Shown: positions 1-7,721, numbered from the stretch's first letter. The stretch: DNA of 36,474 nucleotides from an uncultured Collinsella sp. (GCA_959600835.1 CAUGNQ010000019.1:1-36474); one strand, 5' to 3'. A program made the numbers and translations. The notes: a model not told the origin generated them from the letters alone.

Positions 1-113
1 ATGAAGCCGGCGGCGAGCAGGATGGCGAGCAGGACGAGGGCGCGGACATCGAGTTTGCCGCGGTCGGCGGTCTGGACGGTGCGGGGTTGGGCGGCGGTGG
101 TGTTCTGAGACAT
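1..113 (-). CDS. N-terminal fragment of a membrane transporter subunit, probably an ECF-type S component (tryptophan uptake suspected)
   Basis: Only the first 37 codons lie in the window; the rest runs off the left edge. The ATG at 113 is preceded by a GAAAGG ribosome site. The start MSQNTTAAQPRT is hydrophilic and is followed by a hydrophobic helix (RALVLLAILLAAGF), the layout seen at the start of substrate-binding S components of energy-coupling-factor vitamin and amino-acid transporters. The family call is inference from that short stretch. The stronger clue is context: the gene sits about 145 bases behind a leader peptide with three consecutive Trp codons and an intrinsic terminator. The product is therefore probably made when tryptophan is short, as expected for a TrpP-like Trp transporter. 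A Trp biosynthesis gene is less likely because the start is hydrophobic. Confidence 0.6.
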   Translation of the reverse strand, partial: MSQNTTAAQPRTVQTADRGKLDVRALVLLAILLAAGF

Positions 114-158
114 GGTGAAAATCCTTTCGGAATGGGAGTGCAAGAGAAAAGCGGAGGC

Positions 159-288
159 GCGTGATGCGAATGCGATCGGGCTCGAGATAGAAAAAGGCCC
201 CCGGTCGAAACCGGAGGCCTTCCAATCACCTAGAGCGCAAAAACAGGCGTGAGGGACTCACTGTCGACCGATCGTATTCGCATCACGC
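159..288. repeat. nested palindrome: 21-bp inverted repeat enclosing the Trp terminator
   Basis: Arm 268-288 is complementary to arm 159-179 at 20 of 21 positions. The first-transcribed arm is part of the leader peptide coding sequence, from the third Trp codon onward. The second arm lies after the terminator and only about 45 bases before the transporter start codon. The terminator hairpin (191-222) sits between the arms. Confidence 0.8.
191..222 (-). terminator. attenuator terminator before the transporter gene
   Basis: On the minus strand a 9-10 bp GC-rich stem (AGGCCTCCGG with CCGGGGGCCT, one G-U pair) with loop TTTCGA is followed directly by five Ts. It lies between the Trp leader peptide and the transporter gene, where an attenuation terminator belongs. 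Confidence 0.85.
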
Positions 289-326
289 CACCACCAGTTG
301 TTGAGAGAGTTCATCGTGTTCTTCAT
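258..326 (-). CDS. tryptophan leader peptide (22 aa, three consecutive Trp codons)
   Basis: A 22-codon frame starts at ATG 326, about ten bases after a strong AAAGGAG site. It reads MKNTMNSLNN, then WWW, then RDANTIGRQ and a TGA stop. Three adjacent Trp codons in a peptide this small, followed by an intrinsic terminator, are the hallmark of ribosome-mediated attenuation as in trpL leaders. A ribosome stalled for lack of charged Trp-tRNA would change folding of the following RNA and allow read-through into the transporter gene. The RNA at 283-289 (GGCGTGA) can pair either with 246-252 just after the stop or, as part of a longer arm, with 159-179 beyond the terminator. Bases around the leader ribosome site (GCCACC) can also pair with the Trp codons (GGTGGC). 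The peptide itself probably has no other function. Confidence 0.85.
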   Translation of the reverse strand: MKNTMNSLNNWWWRDANTIGRQ

Positions 327-384
327 GTTGGTGGCTCCTTTCGTGATGTCGTGGCGCGGTCGCACCTAGTTGCTGTTGCGCTGC

Positions 385-390
385 ACTATA
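385..390 (-). promoter_or_regulatory. extended -10 promoter for the Trp leader
   Basis: The minus strand reads TGCTATAGT, an extended -10 (TGn plus TATAGT), about 60 bases before the leader peptide start. No good -35 box is seen, which is common with extended -10 promoters. Confidence 0.5.
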
Positions 391-411
391 GCACAGCGAA
401 GTGTGTGCGGG

Positions 412-452
412 GAAATCTTTTTTAAAAAGATTTCAGGCGGGTTTCCCGCCGG
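412..452 (-). terminator. terminator after the C69 dipeptidase gene
   Basis: Directly after the stop codon the minus strand has GGCGGG-AAA-CCCGCC, then GAAATC and a T run. The T run is part of a second A/T-rich palindrome (GAAATCTTTTT with AAAAAGATTTC). Confidence 0.7.
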
Positions 453-2321
453 TCAAAAGAGCGGGCTGAGCGGGCGAGGCTGCCATTGCTGCCTTGCCCG
501 CTCAGTTAGGACATGAGGGCCGTAGGCCTTCTTGCGACGATAGAGCACGAAGCCGCAGACACCGATGATGACGACGGCGCCAACGGCCATGGCGGCCATG
601 TTGTTGCCCTCGGACTTCTCCTCGGTTGCCTCTTCCTTAACCTCGGGTTCGGCAACGTCCTCATCGGAGAGGGCCTCGTCGGCGTAGGTGATGGACTCGA
701 CCAGGCAATCGTTGTCGGCATCGTAGTCACTCGGGACGAACTCCTCGGAGAAATCCTCCTCCTTGAGGTAGTCACGCATCTCCTCGAGCATAGCCTTGCA
801 CTTGAGGTAGGTGTTCTTGGTGGCAGCCTTGCCGGCCTTGTTTGCCAGGGCGGTGCGGGCCTCGGTGCCCTCAGTGGCCTGCATAGCATCGTCGACGGTT
901 AGGTTCTGCTCGATGAGTTCCTTCTGCAGGGCGTCGAGATAGGCGCGGACGCCGGTGGCGCAGTGGTCGCGGTTCTCATAGGCGAGTGTGTTGATGTCCA
1001 TGAGGACGTAGTTGATGGAGTTCTTGGGCTCCTCGTTGTTCACGACGTCTTCCTCTTCGCAGTGATCGAAGGAGACATCCTGATCGCTGAAGTAGGGGCT
1101 AACCTCGGTGAGCAGTGCGGAGTAGAAGGGGATGGCGACGGAGAATTCGGCGTTGGAGAGCATCTCCCACTGAATGGTCGCGATCTCGGGGTCCATGCCC
1201 TGACGGATCTGGAAGGTGTGGATCTCGGTGTTGCGGTTGGAGCCAATGGCATAGGCGCCGTCGGTGTTGGCGTTGAGGCCGGCGACATTCTCGCCACGAG
1301 TAGCAAAGCTGCGGATCATCTCAAAGGTGTTCCAGTCGGACTTGCCGGGCTGGAAGAACAGCGGCTGCATCTCGTGGACCAGGGCGCCGGTCGTGGCGCG
1401 AGCATCTTCGCGCTCGTCCTTAACGATCTCGTAGTCGGTGCCCTCGGCAAGCGGAGCCATGAAGTAATCGCGGCCCTGGATATAGCGCGACCACTGGTGC
1501 ATGCCGGCCTCGCCAATCTCCTCGCCGTAGGTCTTGGCGACGTCGAACTTGCCGTCGGTGTACTCGGCAAAGCCCTTCTCCTTAGGCATAGACTCGATGC
1601 CCTCGGAGTGGAGGCAGTTCTCGGTGTCGTCGAGGTCGACGTCATAGGTGAGGTTGCCGATGTTGGGGTTGAGCGAGGCGATATCGTCAGTGAGCCTCAT
1701 GGCGATCCACTGATGGCCGGAAAGCGCTGCAAACAACCAGGTCTCGTTGTTGTCGGCAATGATGATCTGGTCGTTGGAGCAGACGCCCTGCTCGTCAATC
1801 AGGCTGCCGAGGAGCTCGACACCCTCGCGGGCCGTGGCACTCTCGCCCAGAATGACGCTGGCGTAGTTGTATTCGCCAATGCCAGTCTCCTCGGTGATGG
1901 GGTCGGCCTCTTCGGCCTTCTCGTTATAGGAGGTGCTCAACGTGGCAGAGCAGGAGACGCCCTTCTCGTTGATGCCTGCCTCGGAATATGCGTCGTAGCG
2001 ATCTTCCCACTGCGAGGGGTTGTCGCGAACGAAGGTGTAGCGGTAGGTTGCGCCCTTGGACTTGTACTCAAAACCGGACTCGACCGAGGTGTACTCGTTG
2101 CCGTCCTTGTGTGCGGGCTCAATGCCAAAGTGCTTGATGTAGCGCGGACCGAAGTCCTCGGAACGGCCGTAGTACGTGTTGCCGTCTGCCGTGAGCTTGC
2201 TGCCCATGTAGATCTGGGTGCAGGCGAGTGCCGAAGTCGGCATGGCCATGATAGCCGCTGCTCCAAACGCAAGGCCGCAGCCGAGCTTCTTGAGCGTGTT
2301 GACAGGATGAGTAAACCTCAT
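453..2321 (-). CDS. C69 family dipeptidase, secreted and membrane-anchored
   Basis: This 622-residue protein has a signal peptide (residues 1-33, KK near the start, then a hydrophobic core ending SALA) followed at once by Cys34 in CTQIYMGSKLTADGNTYYGRSEDF. Peptidase family C69 (PepD-like) uses such a Cys as N-terminal nucleophile after processing, and the TxDGxTxxGRxxD context fits. The C-terminus has an acidic stalk rich in E and A, one transmembrane helix (AAMAVGAVVIIGVCGFVLY) and a basic tail, so the enzyme is probably displayed on the cell surface and cuts dipeptides there. An upstream in-frame ATG at 2381 exists, but the start at 2321 has a GGGAGGG site and begins the signal peptide. The gene is transcribed alone, with its own terminator. 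It could supply amino acids, including arginine, to the fermentations encoded nearby; that link is inference. Confidence 0.85.
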   Translation of the reverse strand: MRFTHPVNTLKKLGCGLAFGAAAIMAMPTSALACTQIYMGSKLTADGNTYYGRSEDFGPRYIKHFGIEPAHKDGNEYTSVESGFEYKSKGATYRYTFVRDNPSQWEDRYDAYSEAGINEKGVSCSATLSTSYNEKAEEADPITEETGIGEYNYASVILGESATAREGVELLGSLIDEQGVCSNDQIIIADNNETWLFAALSGHQWIAMRLTDDIASLNPNIGNLTYDVDLDDTENCLHSEGIESMPKEKGFAEYTDGKFDVAKTYGEEIGEAGMHQWSRYIQGRDYFMAPLAEGTDYEIVKDEREDARATTGALVHEMQPLFFQPGKSDWNTFEMIRSFATRGENVAGLNANTDGAYAIGSNRNTEIHTFQIRQGMDPEIATIQWEMLSNAEFSVAIPFYSALLTEVSPYFSDQDVSFDHCEEEDVVNNEEPKNSINYVLMDINTLAYENRDHCATGVRAYLDALQKELIEQNLTVDDAMQATEGTEARTALANKAGKAATKNTYLKCKAMLEEMRDYLKEEDFSEEFVPSDYDADNDCLVESITYADEALSDEDVAEPEVKEEATEEKSEGNNMAAMAVGAVVIIGVCGFVLYRRKKAYGPHVLTERARQQWQPRPLSPLF

Positions 2322-2541
2322 AATCCCTCCCAACTGTTGAAACCCCGCGAAACCGTACGGAGTTTCAGCTAATAAATACATCTACTAGCCTAAAGGAAGT
2401 GTAAAGAGTATTCACTCGACAACAGCCTTTGCTCGATGAGCGTGAAGAAATATACGATGAACGGATAATAATACTCATTTTATGGCTTTAGTTAAATAAA
2501 GGCACCCTGCATTTACTGTAGCTGAATAAAGCATTAGACGG

Positions 2542-2596
2542 CGGTCAAAAAGAAAACTCTCCCGCTGTTTAGGATTTGCATAAACAGCGGGAGAGT
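2542..2596 (-). terminator. strong terminator after the dgk / small peptide operon
   Basis: A perfect 16-bp stem (2556-2571 with 2581-2596, 9-base loop) is followed on the minus strand by a T-rich tract (TTTTCTTTTT). The remaining 2382-2541 holds no gene; TTTACA at 2400-2405 (minus) is a weak -35 candidate for the dipeptidase gene. Confidence 0.85.
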
Positions 2597-2629
2597 CGAT
2601 AACTGGATGAATATCATACCAATGTGGAT

Positions 2630-2722
2630 TTACTTCTTTCGGCGGTGAATCACGTTGATGGCGTAACCGACGAGCATGGCCAAGACGATGACAATAAAGC
2701 CGATCAGGGGATTGTCGTTCAT
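2630..2722 (-). CDS. 30-residue single-pass membrane peptide, unknown function
   Basis: A 31-codon frame starts nine bases after the stop of the lipid kinase gene. The ribosome site AGGAGG overlaps that stop codon and is well spaced from the ATG. The peptide begins MNDNPLIG, has a hydrophobic helix of about 18 residues (FIVIVLAMLVGYAINVI), and ends with HRRKK. That gives one membrane span with a positive tail, predicted N-out and C-in. The excellent ribosome site, the spacing and the strong terminator 34 bases after the stop all argue for a real gene co-transcribed with the lipid kinase. I do not recognise a family. It may stabilise or localise the kinase or another membrane enzyme. Confidence 0.7.
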   Translation of the reverse strand: MNDNPLIGFIVIVLAMLVGYAINVIHRRKK

Positions 2723-2731
2723 AGGGTCCTC

Positions 2732-3649
2732 CTATTTTCCGAGCGGGGAGAATTCGTCGACGATGAGGTCGAGGCATTGCGGAAGCGCGCGGGCTCCAAA
2801 GACGCCCGAATTGCTGGAGATAATCTCGCCATCGAACTGCATGCCCAGTGACGGGGTGCAGGTGATCTTGGCTTCCTTGGTCTGGATGATCTTGAACTGT
2901 GGGCGCCCGAGTACCTTACCGGCGGGGTCAAGCGCAGCGGTGATCACAGTAGGCAGCAGCTGAACGGTGCGCACGGGTTCGATGACCGCAATATCGACCA
3001 TGCCATCGTTCATGCGGCAGTCGGGGAACAGGTTGATGTCGTTTTGAATGACCGAGGTATTGCCCGCCATGCAGCAGATGCCGTCGAGCTCCTCGACAAT
3101 GCCGTCGTGCTCAATGGTAAAGTGCGCCACCGTGGGGTTGGGCGTGGCGAGAGCGGAGAGGAAGTAGGCGATCTCGCCGATGTCGTTTTTGGTGGGAGCG
3201 GCCTTCATCATGATCTCGGCGTCGAAGCCCGAGCCGGCGATGATGATAAAGCCGTGGCGCTTCTCTCTGCCGTTCTCGTCGAGCCAAAAGAGCTCGCCCA
3301 TGTCTACTTTGACCGTGCGACCGGCGCGGCAGGCCTTGGCAAGTGCCGCTGCCTCGGGGGCATTACCGATGTTATTGAAGAACAGGCAGGCCGTACCGGA
3401 GGGGAAGACGAGCGTGGGGACGCCGCATCCGCGCATTTGGTCGAGCACGTTGGAGACGGTGCCGTCGCCGCCCGAAATCACCACGCGATCAAACTCGCGC
3501 ACGTCCGCCACGGCGTCCTCGGGTTCCATGCCATCGCCGATAAAACGCATCACGACCTCGTCGCCGCCCTGCGCGAGGGCGTGCGTGAACGCGTAGATTT
3601 CATCTGAGCTGGGGCCCGATGCCGGGTTGTGGATGATAAGGCAGCGCAT
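2732..3649 (-). CDS. diacylglycerol / lipid kinase family protein (DagK, YegS-like)
   Basis: The 305-residue protein has the DAGK catalytic fold signatures: N-terminal IIHNPASG, then VVISGGDGTVSNVLDQM with the GGDGT nucleotide-binding motif (about residue 60), then VFPSGTACLFFNNIG where the family usually has GTxNDFA. The C-terminal half (about 140-300) matches the beta-sandwich domain of YegS/DgkB proteins. Members phosphorylate diacylglycerol or related lipids with ATP at the membrane, feeding phosphatidic acid back to phospholipid synthesis. Length is normal for the family. The replacement of the usual ND by CL after PSGTA is a small oddity that may affect substrate choice. It is first in a two-gene operon with the 30-residue peptide gene and diverges from the RNase D gene. 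Confidence 0.85.
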   Translation of the reverse strand: MRCLIIHNPASGPSSDEIYAFTHALAQGGDEVVMRFIGDGMEPEDAVADVREFDRVVISGGDGTVSNVLDQMRGCGVPTLVFPSGTACLFFNNIGNAPEAAALAKACRAGRTVKVDMGELFWLDENGREKRHGFIIIAGSGFDAEIMMKAAPTKNDIGEIAYFLSALATPNPTVAHFTIEHDGIVEELDGICCMAGNTSVIQNDINLFPDCRMNDGMVDIAVIEPVRTVQLLPTVITAALDPAGKVLGRPQFKIIQTKEAKITCTPSLGMQFDGEIISSNSGVFGARALPQCLDLIVDEFSPLGK

Positions 3650-3678
3650 ACTTACGTTCCCGTTCTGTGACTAACCGA

Positions 3679-3685
3679 GTATAGT
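3679..3685. promoter_or_regulatory. overlapping divergent -10 elements for dgk and rnd
   Basis: The bases AGTATAGT read TATAGT on the plus strand (3680-3685) and TATACT on the minus strand (3679-3684). They lie about 30 bases before the lipid kinase start and about 63 before the RNase D start. No clear -35 box is seen on either side. Confidence 0.4.
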
Positions 3686-3747
3686 TGTAAGGCAATGCCG
3701 ATATCCTACCCGTGTTTTTCGGGCCTAACCTTATTCGATGGGTTGAT

Positions 3748-4881
3748 ATGTACATTTCCACACATCAGTCTCTACTCGACTTTTGCCAGCGCGCCCGTGA
3801 GTTCGACGCGATTGCCGTCGATACCGAGTTTTTGCGCGAGCGCACGTTCCATCCGCGTCTGTGCCTGGTCCAGATTGCCACCCCTGCCGAGAGCGTAGCG
3901 GTCGACCCTCTGGTGATCGACGACCTGTCGCCGCTGGCCGAGCTTATGGCCGACGAGAGCGTGACCAAAGTCTTCCACGCCTGCTCGCAGGATATGGAGG
4001 TTATGCTCCATACCGTGGGCGTGCTGCCGCGTCCGATTTTTGACACGCAGGTGGCCGCCGCCTTTTTGGGCGAACGCCAGCAGATTTCCTACGGCGCGCT
4101 CGTGCAGACGTTTTGCGGCGTCTCGCTGCCCAAGACCGAGTCGCTGACCGACTGGTCGCGTCGCCCGCTGACCGACAAACAGATCGAGTACGCGATCGAT
4201 GACGTCAAGTACCTGATCGTCGCCTATACCGAGATGATGAGCCGCCTGCGCGAGCTGGGCCGCGTGGACTGGGTGCTCGACGAGCTGCGCCCGCTGGCTG
4301 ACGAGTCGCACTATCGCGCCGATCGCCACGAGGCGTTCCGTAAGGTCAAACGCATCAATTCGTGCAGCCGTCACCAGTTGGGCATCGCGCGCGAGCTCGC
4401 CGCCTGGCGCGAGGACCGCGCCGAGCGCCGCAACATCCCGCGCAAGTGGGTCATGTCCGACGATACGCTGCTGGCGCTCGTTAAGCGCAATCCCGTGCGC
4501 GTTGAGGAGTTCCGTAGCATTCGCGGTACCGACCAGTTGGGGGAGCGCGACGTGGACGGCGCGCTCATGGCCATCAAGCGCGGTGCGAGCTGCCCGCACG
4601 ATCGCCTGCCGCTCATGGTGCGCGGGCATCGCCAGATTTCGCCGGAGCTTGAGAGCGTGACGGACCTGATGTATGCGCTTATTCGCTTGGTTGCCGAGCG
4701 CTCGGGGGTGGCGACCTCGGTCATTGCCTCGCGCGATGACCTGGCCGATTACATCGAGCATCCTGAGCAAAGCCCCCTGCGCGAAGGCTGGCGTTTTGAG
4801 CTTGTGGGTTCGCGCCTGGACGATCTGCTTTCCGGCAATATGGGGCTCACCGTGAAGGACGGAAAGATTGAGTTGTTATAG
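3748..4881 (+). CDS. rnd: ribonuclease D
   Basis: The 377-residue protein has the DEDDy 3'-5' exonuclease motifs in order: Exo I VDTEFLRER (Asp25, Glu27), Exo II HACSQDMEVM, and Exo III YAIDDVKYL. An HRDC nucleic-acid binding domain follows (about 195-280, with RELAAWREDRAERRNIPRKWVMSDDTLLALV). RNase D trims the 3' ends of tRNA precursors and other small RNAs in the cytoplasm. A GTG at 3712 would add 12 residues (MFFGPNLIRWVD) that do not look conserved; the ATG at 3748 fits the family start, although its ribosome site (GGGTTGAT) is weak. Length is typical for RNase D. The gene diverges from the lipid kinase gene and is followed after 64 bases by a metallopeptidase gene. Confidence 0.9.
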   Translation: MYISTHQSLLDFCQRAREFDAIAVDTEFLRERTFHPRLCLVQIATPAESVAVDPLVIDDLSPLAELMADESVTKVFHACSQDMEVMLHTVGVLPRPIFDTQVAAAFLGERQQISYGALVQTFCGVSLPKTESLTDWSRRPLTDKQIEYAIDDVKYLIVAYTEMMSRLRELGRVDWVLDELRPLADESHYRADRHEAFRKVKRINSCSRHQLGIARELAAWREDRAERRNIPRKWVMSDDTLLALVKRNPVRVEEFRSIRGTDQLGERDVDGALMAIKRGASCPHDRLPLMVRGHRQISPELESVTDLMYALIRLVAERSGVATSVIASRDDLADYIEHPEQSPLREGWRFELVGSRLDDLLSGNMGLTVKDGKIELL

Positions 4882-4945
4882 GGAAGCCTAGTCTGCTGAG
4901 TGGGTAGAATGCCTCCAACGTGTAACTCGATTTGGAGGAATTCGC

Positions 4946-5650
4946 ATGCCCTATTACTATGGATATGGCTTTGGCATCGACCCGCTGTACCTGCTGGTTG
5001 TTCTTGTTTGTACAGTGCTTGGCCTTGCTGCGCAGAGCTATATCAACTCGACGTACAAGACGTGGTCCAAGGTTCGCTCGGACGGCGACACGGGTGCCAC
5101 GGTCGCTCGCCGCATGCTCGACGCCAACGGTTGCAACGCCGTGGGTATCAAGGGCGTCGCCGGTGAGCTCACCGACCATTACAACCCGCAGGACAATAAC
5201 CTGTATCTGTCGGATTCCAACCGTTCGGGCGGCTCGGTCGCAAGCGTTGCTGTCGCTTGTCACGAGGCAGGCCATGCCGCGCAGCGTCAAAGCGGCTATG
5301 CCATGATGAAGGTACGTACCGCCCTCGTGCCGGTCGTCAACTTTACCCAGAACACCTGGACCATCGTGCTGCTCATGGGCCTGTTTATGAACATCGCGGG
5401 ACTCACGACCATCGCGCTGATCTTCTTCTCGTTTAGCGTGCTGTTCCAGCTCGTTACGCTGCCGGTCGAGATTGATGCCAGCCGCCGCGCCGTGGCGTAC
5501 ATCGAGCAGTCGGGCATGAGCTCCAAGCAGGTCAACGGTGCCAAGAAGGTGCTGACGGCCGCCGCGCTTACCTATGTGGCTGCGGCGCTCACCTCGATTA
5601 TTCAGCTGCTCTATCTTATGGCTCGCTACAACAGAAACTCCAACCGATAA
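4946..5650 (+). CDS. neutral zinc metallopeptidase, membrane protein (YugP-like)
   Basis: The 234-residue protein opens with a Tyr/Gly-rich stretch (MPYYYGYGFG), a membrane helix (about 14-30), and a cytoplasmic-type domain that ends in the zinc motif CHEAGHAAQ (His106, Glu107, His110). Two more hydrophobic segments (about 125-175) and a last one (about 205-228) follow. Order and length match the zinc metallopeptidase 2 family typified by Bacillus YugP. The in vivo substrate of this family is not well established; a role in membrane protein turnover is the usual guess. The start is well supported by TTGGAGGAATTCGC before the ATG. Confidence 0.85.
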   Translation: MPYYYGYGFGIDPLYLLVVLVCTVLGLAAQSYINSTYKTWSKVRSDGDTGATVARRMLDANGCNAVGIKGVAGELTDHYNPQDNNLYLSDSNRSGGSVASVAVACHEAGHAAQRQSGYAMMKVRTALVPVVNFTQNTWTIVLLMGLFMNIAGLTTIALIFFSFSVLFQLVTLPVEIDASRRAVAYIEQSGMSSKQVNGAKKVLTAAALTYVAAALTSIIQLLYLMARYNRNSNR

Positions 5651-5666
5651 CAAATTGGGTCGCTGG

Positions 5667-5696
5667 GCGCCGCGGGAATTTGTGTCCCCGCGGCGC
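5667..5696 (+). other. GC-rich hairpin between metallopeptidase and xseA genes
   Basis: A perfect 10-bp stem (GCGCCGCGGG with CCCGCGGCGC) and 10-base loop starts 16 bases after the metallopeptidase stop. No T run follows, so it may stabilise or process mRNA, or stop transcription only weakly. Confidence 0.5.
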
Positions 5697-5765
5697 TGTA
5701 CTATGTGTTGGACTTGAATTTGCGCAGGGCCAGAGCCTTTGTGCACGATGACGAAAGGAGGCTGC

Positions 5766-7217
5766 GTGGCAGGCTGGAATCTAACCGGCAATAGCGTTTC
5801 CGCCGAGTTCGACGGTTCGGACGAGCAAGAGCGTAAAGAGCTCAGCGTGAGCCAGGCGGTAGAGATCGCCGCCGGTGCGCTCGATGCTATTCCGCAACTG
5901 ACCGTCCTGGGCGAGGTCACGGGTTTCCGTGGTCCCAATGCCCGAAGCGGCCACTGCTACTTCCAGATTAAAGACGACTCGGCCGCCGTCGACTGCATCA
6001 TCTGGAAGGGCGCCTATCTCAAGCGTACCTTCGATCTGCGTGACGGCATGCAGGTGAGCTTTAAGGGCAGCTTCAATCTCTATAAGGCCACGGGCCGCAT
6101 GAGCTTTGTCGCTCGCTCGTTTTCGCTGGCGGGGGAGGGTCTGCTGCGTCAACAGGTGGCGCAGTTGGCCGAAAAGCTACGCCGCGAGGGACTGATGGAC
6201 GAGTCCCGCAAACGCCGCATCCCGGTGTTTTGCTCACGCGTGGCGGTCGTCACCTCGCTTTCCGGTGCGGTAATCGACGACGTCAAGCGTACGCTGCGCC
6301 GTCGCAACCCGCTCGTCGAGCTTGTCTGCGTGGGCGCCAAGGTTCAAGGCGAGGGTGCGCCGGCCGAGCTCATTGATGGCTTGCGCCGCGCCGCTTCCAT
6401 TACGCCGGCGCCCGACTGTATTTTGCTGGTGCGCGGCGGCGGCTCCTTTGAGGACCTCATGACCTTTAATGACGAGGAGCTTGCCCGCGCGGTGGCGGCT
6501 TGTCCTGTGCCCGTGGTGACCGGCATTGGCCATGAGCCCGATACCTCGATTTGCGACATGGTGAGCGACCGACGCGCCTCCACGCCCACGGCGGCGGCAG
6601 AATCGGTGGCGCCGGCTATGACGGAGTTGGCCGATGTGCTCGAGGCGCGCCATCAGCGTCTGGGTGCCGCGATGGCATCGATGATTGGGTCGGCCCAGGT
6701 CGACCTGGAGATGCTCGATCAGCGCGGTCGCCGTGCCTGGGATACCTATACGGCTCGCTTGGGTGATGCGCTCGATGCCGCTGCGTGTCGCCCGTGCCTC
6801 AACGACCCCACATTTATGGTCGAGCGTCGCGAATCGGAGCTTGCACTGACTGCCGATCGCCTGTCGGGCGCCATAGTACGCTCGGTCGGGACATTCCGCT
6901 CCAACTTTGAGCGCTTGCCCGAGCGTCTGATTACAAGCACCTCGGGGCTCGATGGTAAGCGCCATGCGCTCACGCTTGCGAGTTCCCGCCTAGAGCATCA
7001 AGGGCGCACGATGCTCAGCAAGCCAGCGTCCGACCTGAGCCGTGCGGCAGCGTCGCTCGATGCCCTGTCGCCGCTTAAGGTACTTGCCCGCGGTTACTCC
7101 ATCGCGTACAGCGATGATGGGGTTGCTACGAGCGCCAAGACCTTTGAGCCCGGCGACGCCATCCGCGTGCGCATGGCGGACGGCAACGTGTCGGCAACCG
7201 TCAACGCAGTCGAGTAG
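5766..7217 (+). CDS. xseA: exodeoxyribonuclease VII large subunit
   Basis: The 483-residue protein has an N-terminal OB-fold that binds single-stranded DNA (SVSQAVEIAAGALDAIPQLTVLGEVTGF to about residue 110) and the XseA catalytic core (RRIPVFCSRVAVVTSLSGAVIDDVKRTLRRR, then LLVRGGGSFEDLMTFNDEELARAV and VVTGIGHEPDTSICDMVSDRRASTPTAAAE). A long helical region follows and the end carries the typical LKVLARGYSIAY. With XseB it forms exonuclease VII, which degrades single-stranded DNA from both ends. The GTG at 5766 is the preferred start because GAAAGGAGG lies just before it; an in-frame ATG at 5739 has no such support. xseB follows 42 bases later, so the two are co-transcribed. Confidence 0.95.
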   Translation: MAGWNLTGNSVSAEFDGSDEQERKELSVSQAVEIAAGALDAIPQLTVLGEVTGFRGPNARSGHCYFQIKDDSAAVDCIIWKGAYLKRTFDLRDGMQVSFKGSFNLYKATGRMSFVARSFSLAGEGLLRQQVAQLAEKLRREGLMDESRKRRIPVFCSRVAVVTSLSGAVIDDVKRTLRRRNPLVELVCVGAKVQGEGAPAELIDGLRRAASITPAPDCILLVRGGGSFEDLMTFNDEELARAVAACPVPVVTGIGHEPDTSICDMVSDRRASTPTAAAESVAPAMTELADVLEARHQRLGAAMASMIGSAQVDLEMLDQRGRRAWDTYTARLGDALDAAACRPCLNDPTFMVERRESELALTADRLSGAIVRSVGTFRSNFERLPERLITSTSGLDGKRHALTLASSRLEHQGRTMLSKPASDLSRAAASLDALSPLKVLARGYSIAYSDDGVATSAKTFEPGDAIRVRMADGNVSATVNAVE

Positions 7218-7259
7218 ACCGCGTTTCATAGTGATAAACCTTTAGGAAAGGAAACAGAT

Positions 7260-7526
7260 ATGGCAGAGAAGACCCCGGTGGAGCAGCTCACCTACAAGCA
7301 GGCCTCGCAGGAGCTGGAGCTCATCATCCGCAGCTTGGAGTCAGGCGATATGGAACTCGAGGAGTCGCTCGAGAGCTATACCCGTGGCGTCGAGCTCCTC
7401 AAGAGTCTGCGCACCCGCTTGTCCGATGCCGAGCAGAAAGTCTCGGTGCTCCTTAAGGACGTCGACGGCAACGACGTACTCGCCGACGGCGAGGCCGCCA
7501 ACACCGATGATAACCTCTCGTTCTAA
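7260..7526 (+). CDS. xseB: exodeoxyribonuclease VII small subunit
   Basis: The 88-residue acidic protein matches XseB along its core: LTYKQASQELELIIRSLESGDMELEESLESYTRGVELLKSLRTRLSDAEQKV. This two-helix subunit binds XseA as several copies per complex and is needed for activity. The ribosome site AGGAAAGGAAAC precedes the ATG. The C-terminal tail (DVDGNDVLADGEAANTDDNLSF) is acidic and slightly longer than in many XseB proteins. The 112-bp palindromic repeat starts 20 bases after the stop. Confidence 0.92.
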   Translation: MAEKTPVEQLTYKQASQELELIIRSLESGDMELEESLESYTRGVELLKSLRTRLSDAEQKVSVLLKDVDGNDVLADGEAANTDDNLSF

Positions 7527-7546
7527 CCATCCTGCAGTCCACTTTG

Positions 7547-7658
7547 GGGTAGTCTTTTTGGGACGGGGCTTTTTTGACTACCTCTTGTCGGCTGCCTCGC
7601 CGAGCACTTGCGTTTGCGAAAAAGTAGTCAAAAAAGCCCCGTCGCAAAAAGACTACCC
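7547..7658. repeat. 112-bp palindromic element with 35-bp arms
   Basis: Arm 7547-7581 and arm 7624-7658 are inverted copies matching at 34 of 35 positions, with a 42-base centre. Each arm also begins GGGTAGTC and ends GACTAC, so each is itself weakly palindromic (GTAGTC with GACTAC). A small hairpin (TCGGC with GCCGA) lies in the centre. It has no coding content. It sits between the housekeeping xse genes and the more A/T-rich accessory block and could act as a two-way terminator or be a small mobile repeat. Confidence 0.85.
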
Positions 7659-7721
7659 TGGTGGCTTGGCCATTGGAGGTGAATGTTGCTTGCCTTTTGG
7701 CGTGTTAGGTGAGTTGAGGCG

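Noticed and set aside
453..2321. Lipoprotein reading of the dipeptidase signal (SALAC)
   Set aside because: The -3 position is Ala rather than Leu/Val/Ile, and the C69 family uses this Cys as catalytic nucleophile, so a lipobox is unlikely.
963..2372. A 469-codon plus-strand frame over the dipeptidase gene
   Set aside because: The minus-strand frame has a signal peptide, catalytic Cys, membrane anchor and ribosome site; the plus-strand translation is low-complexity.
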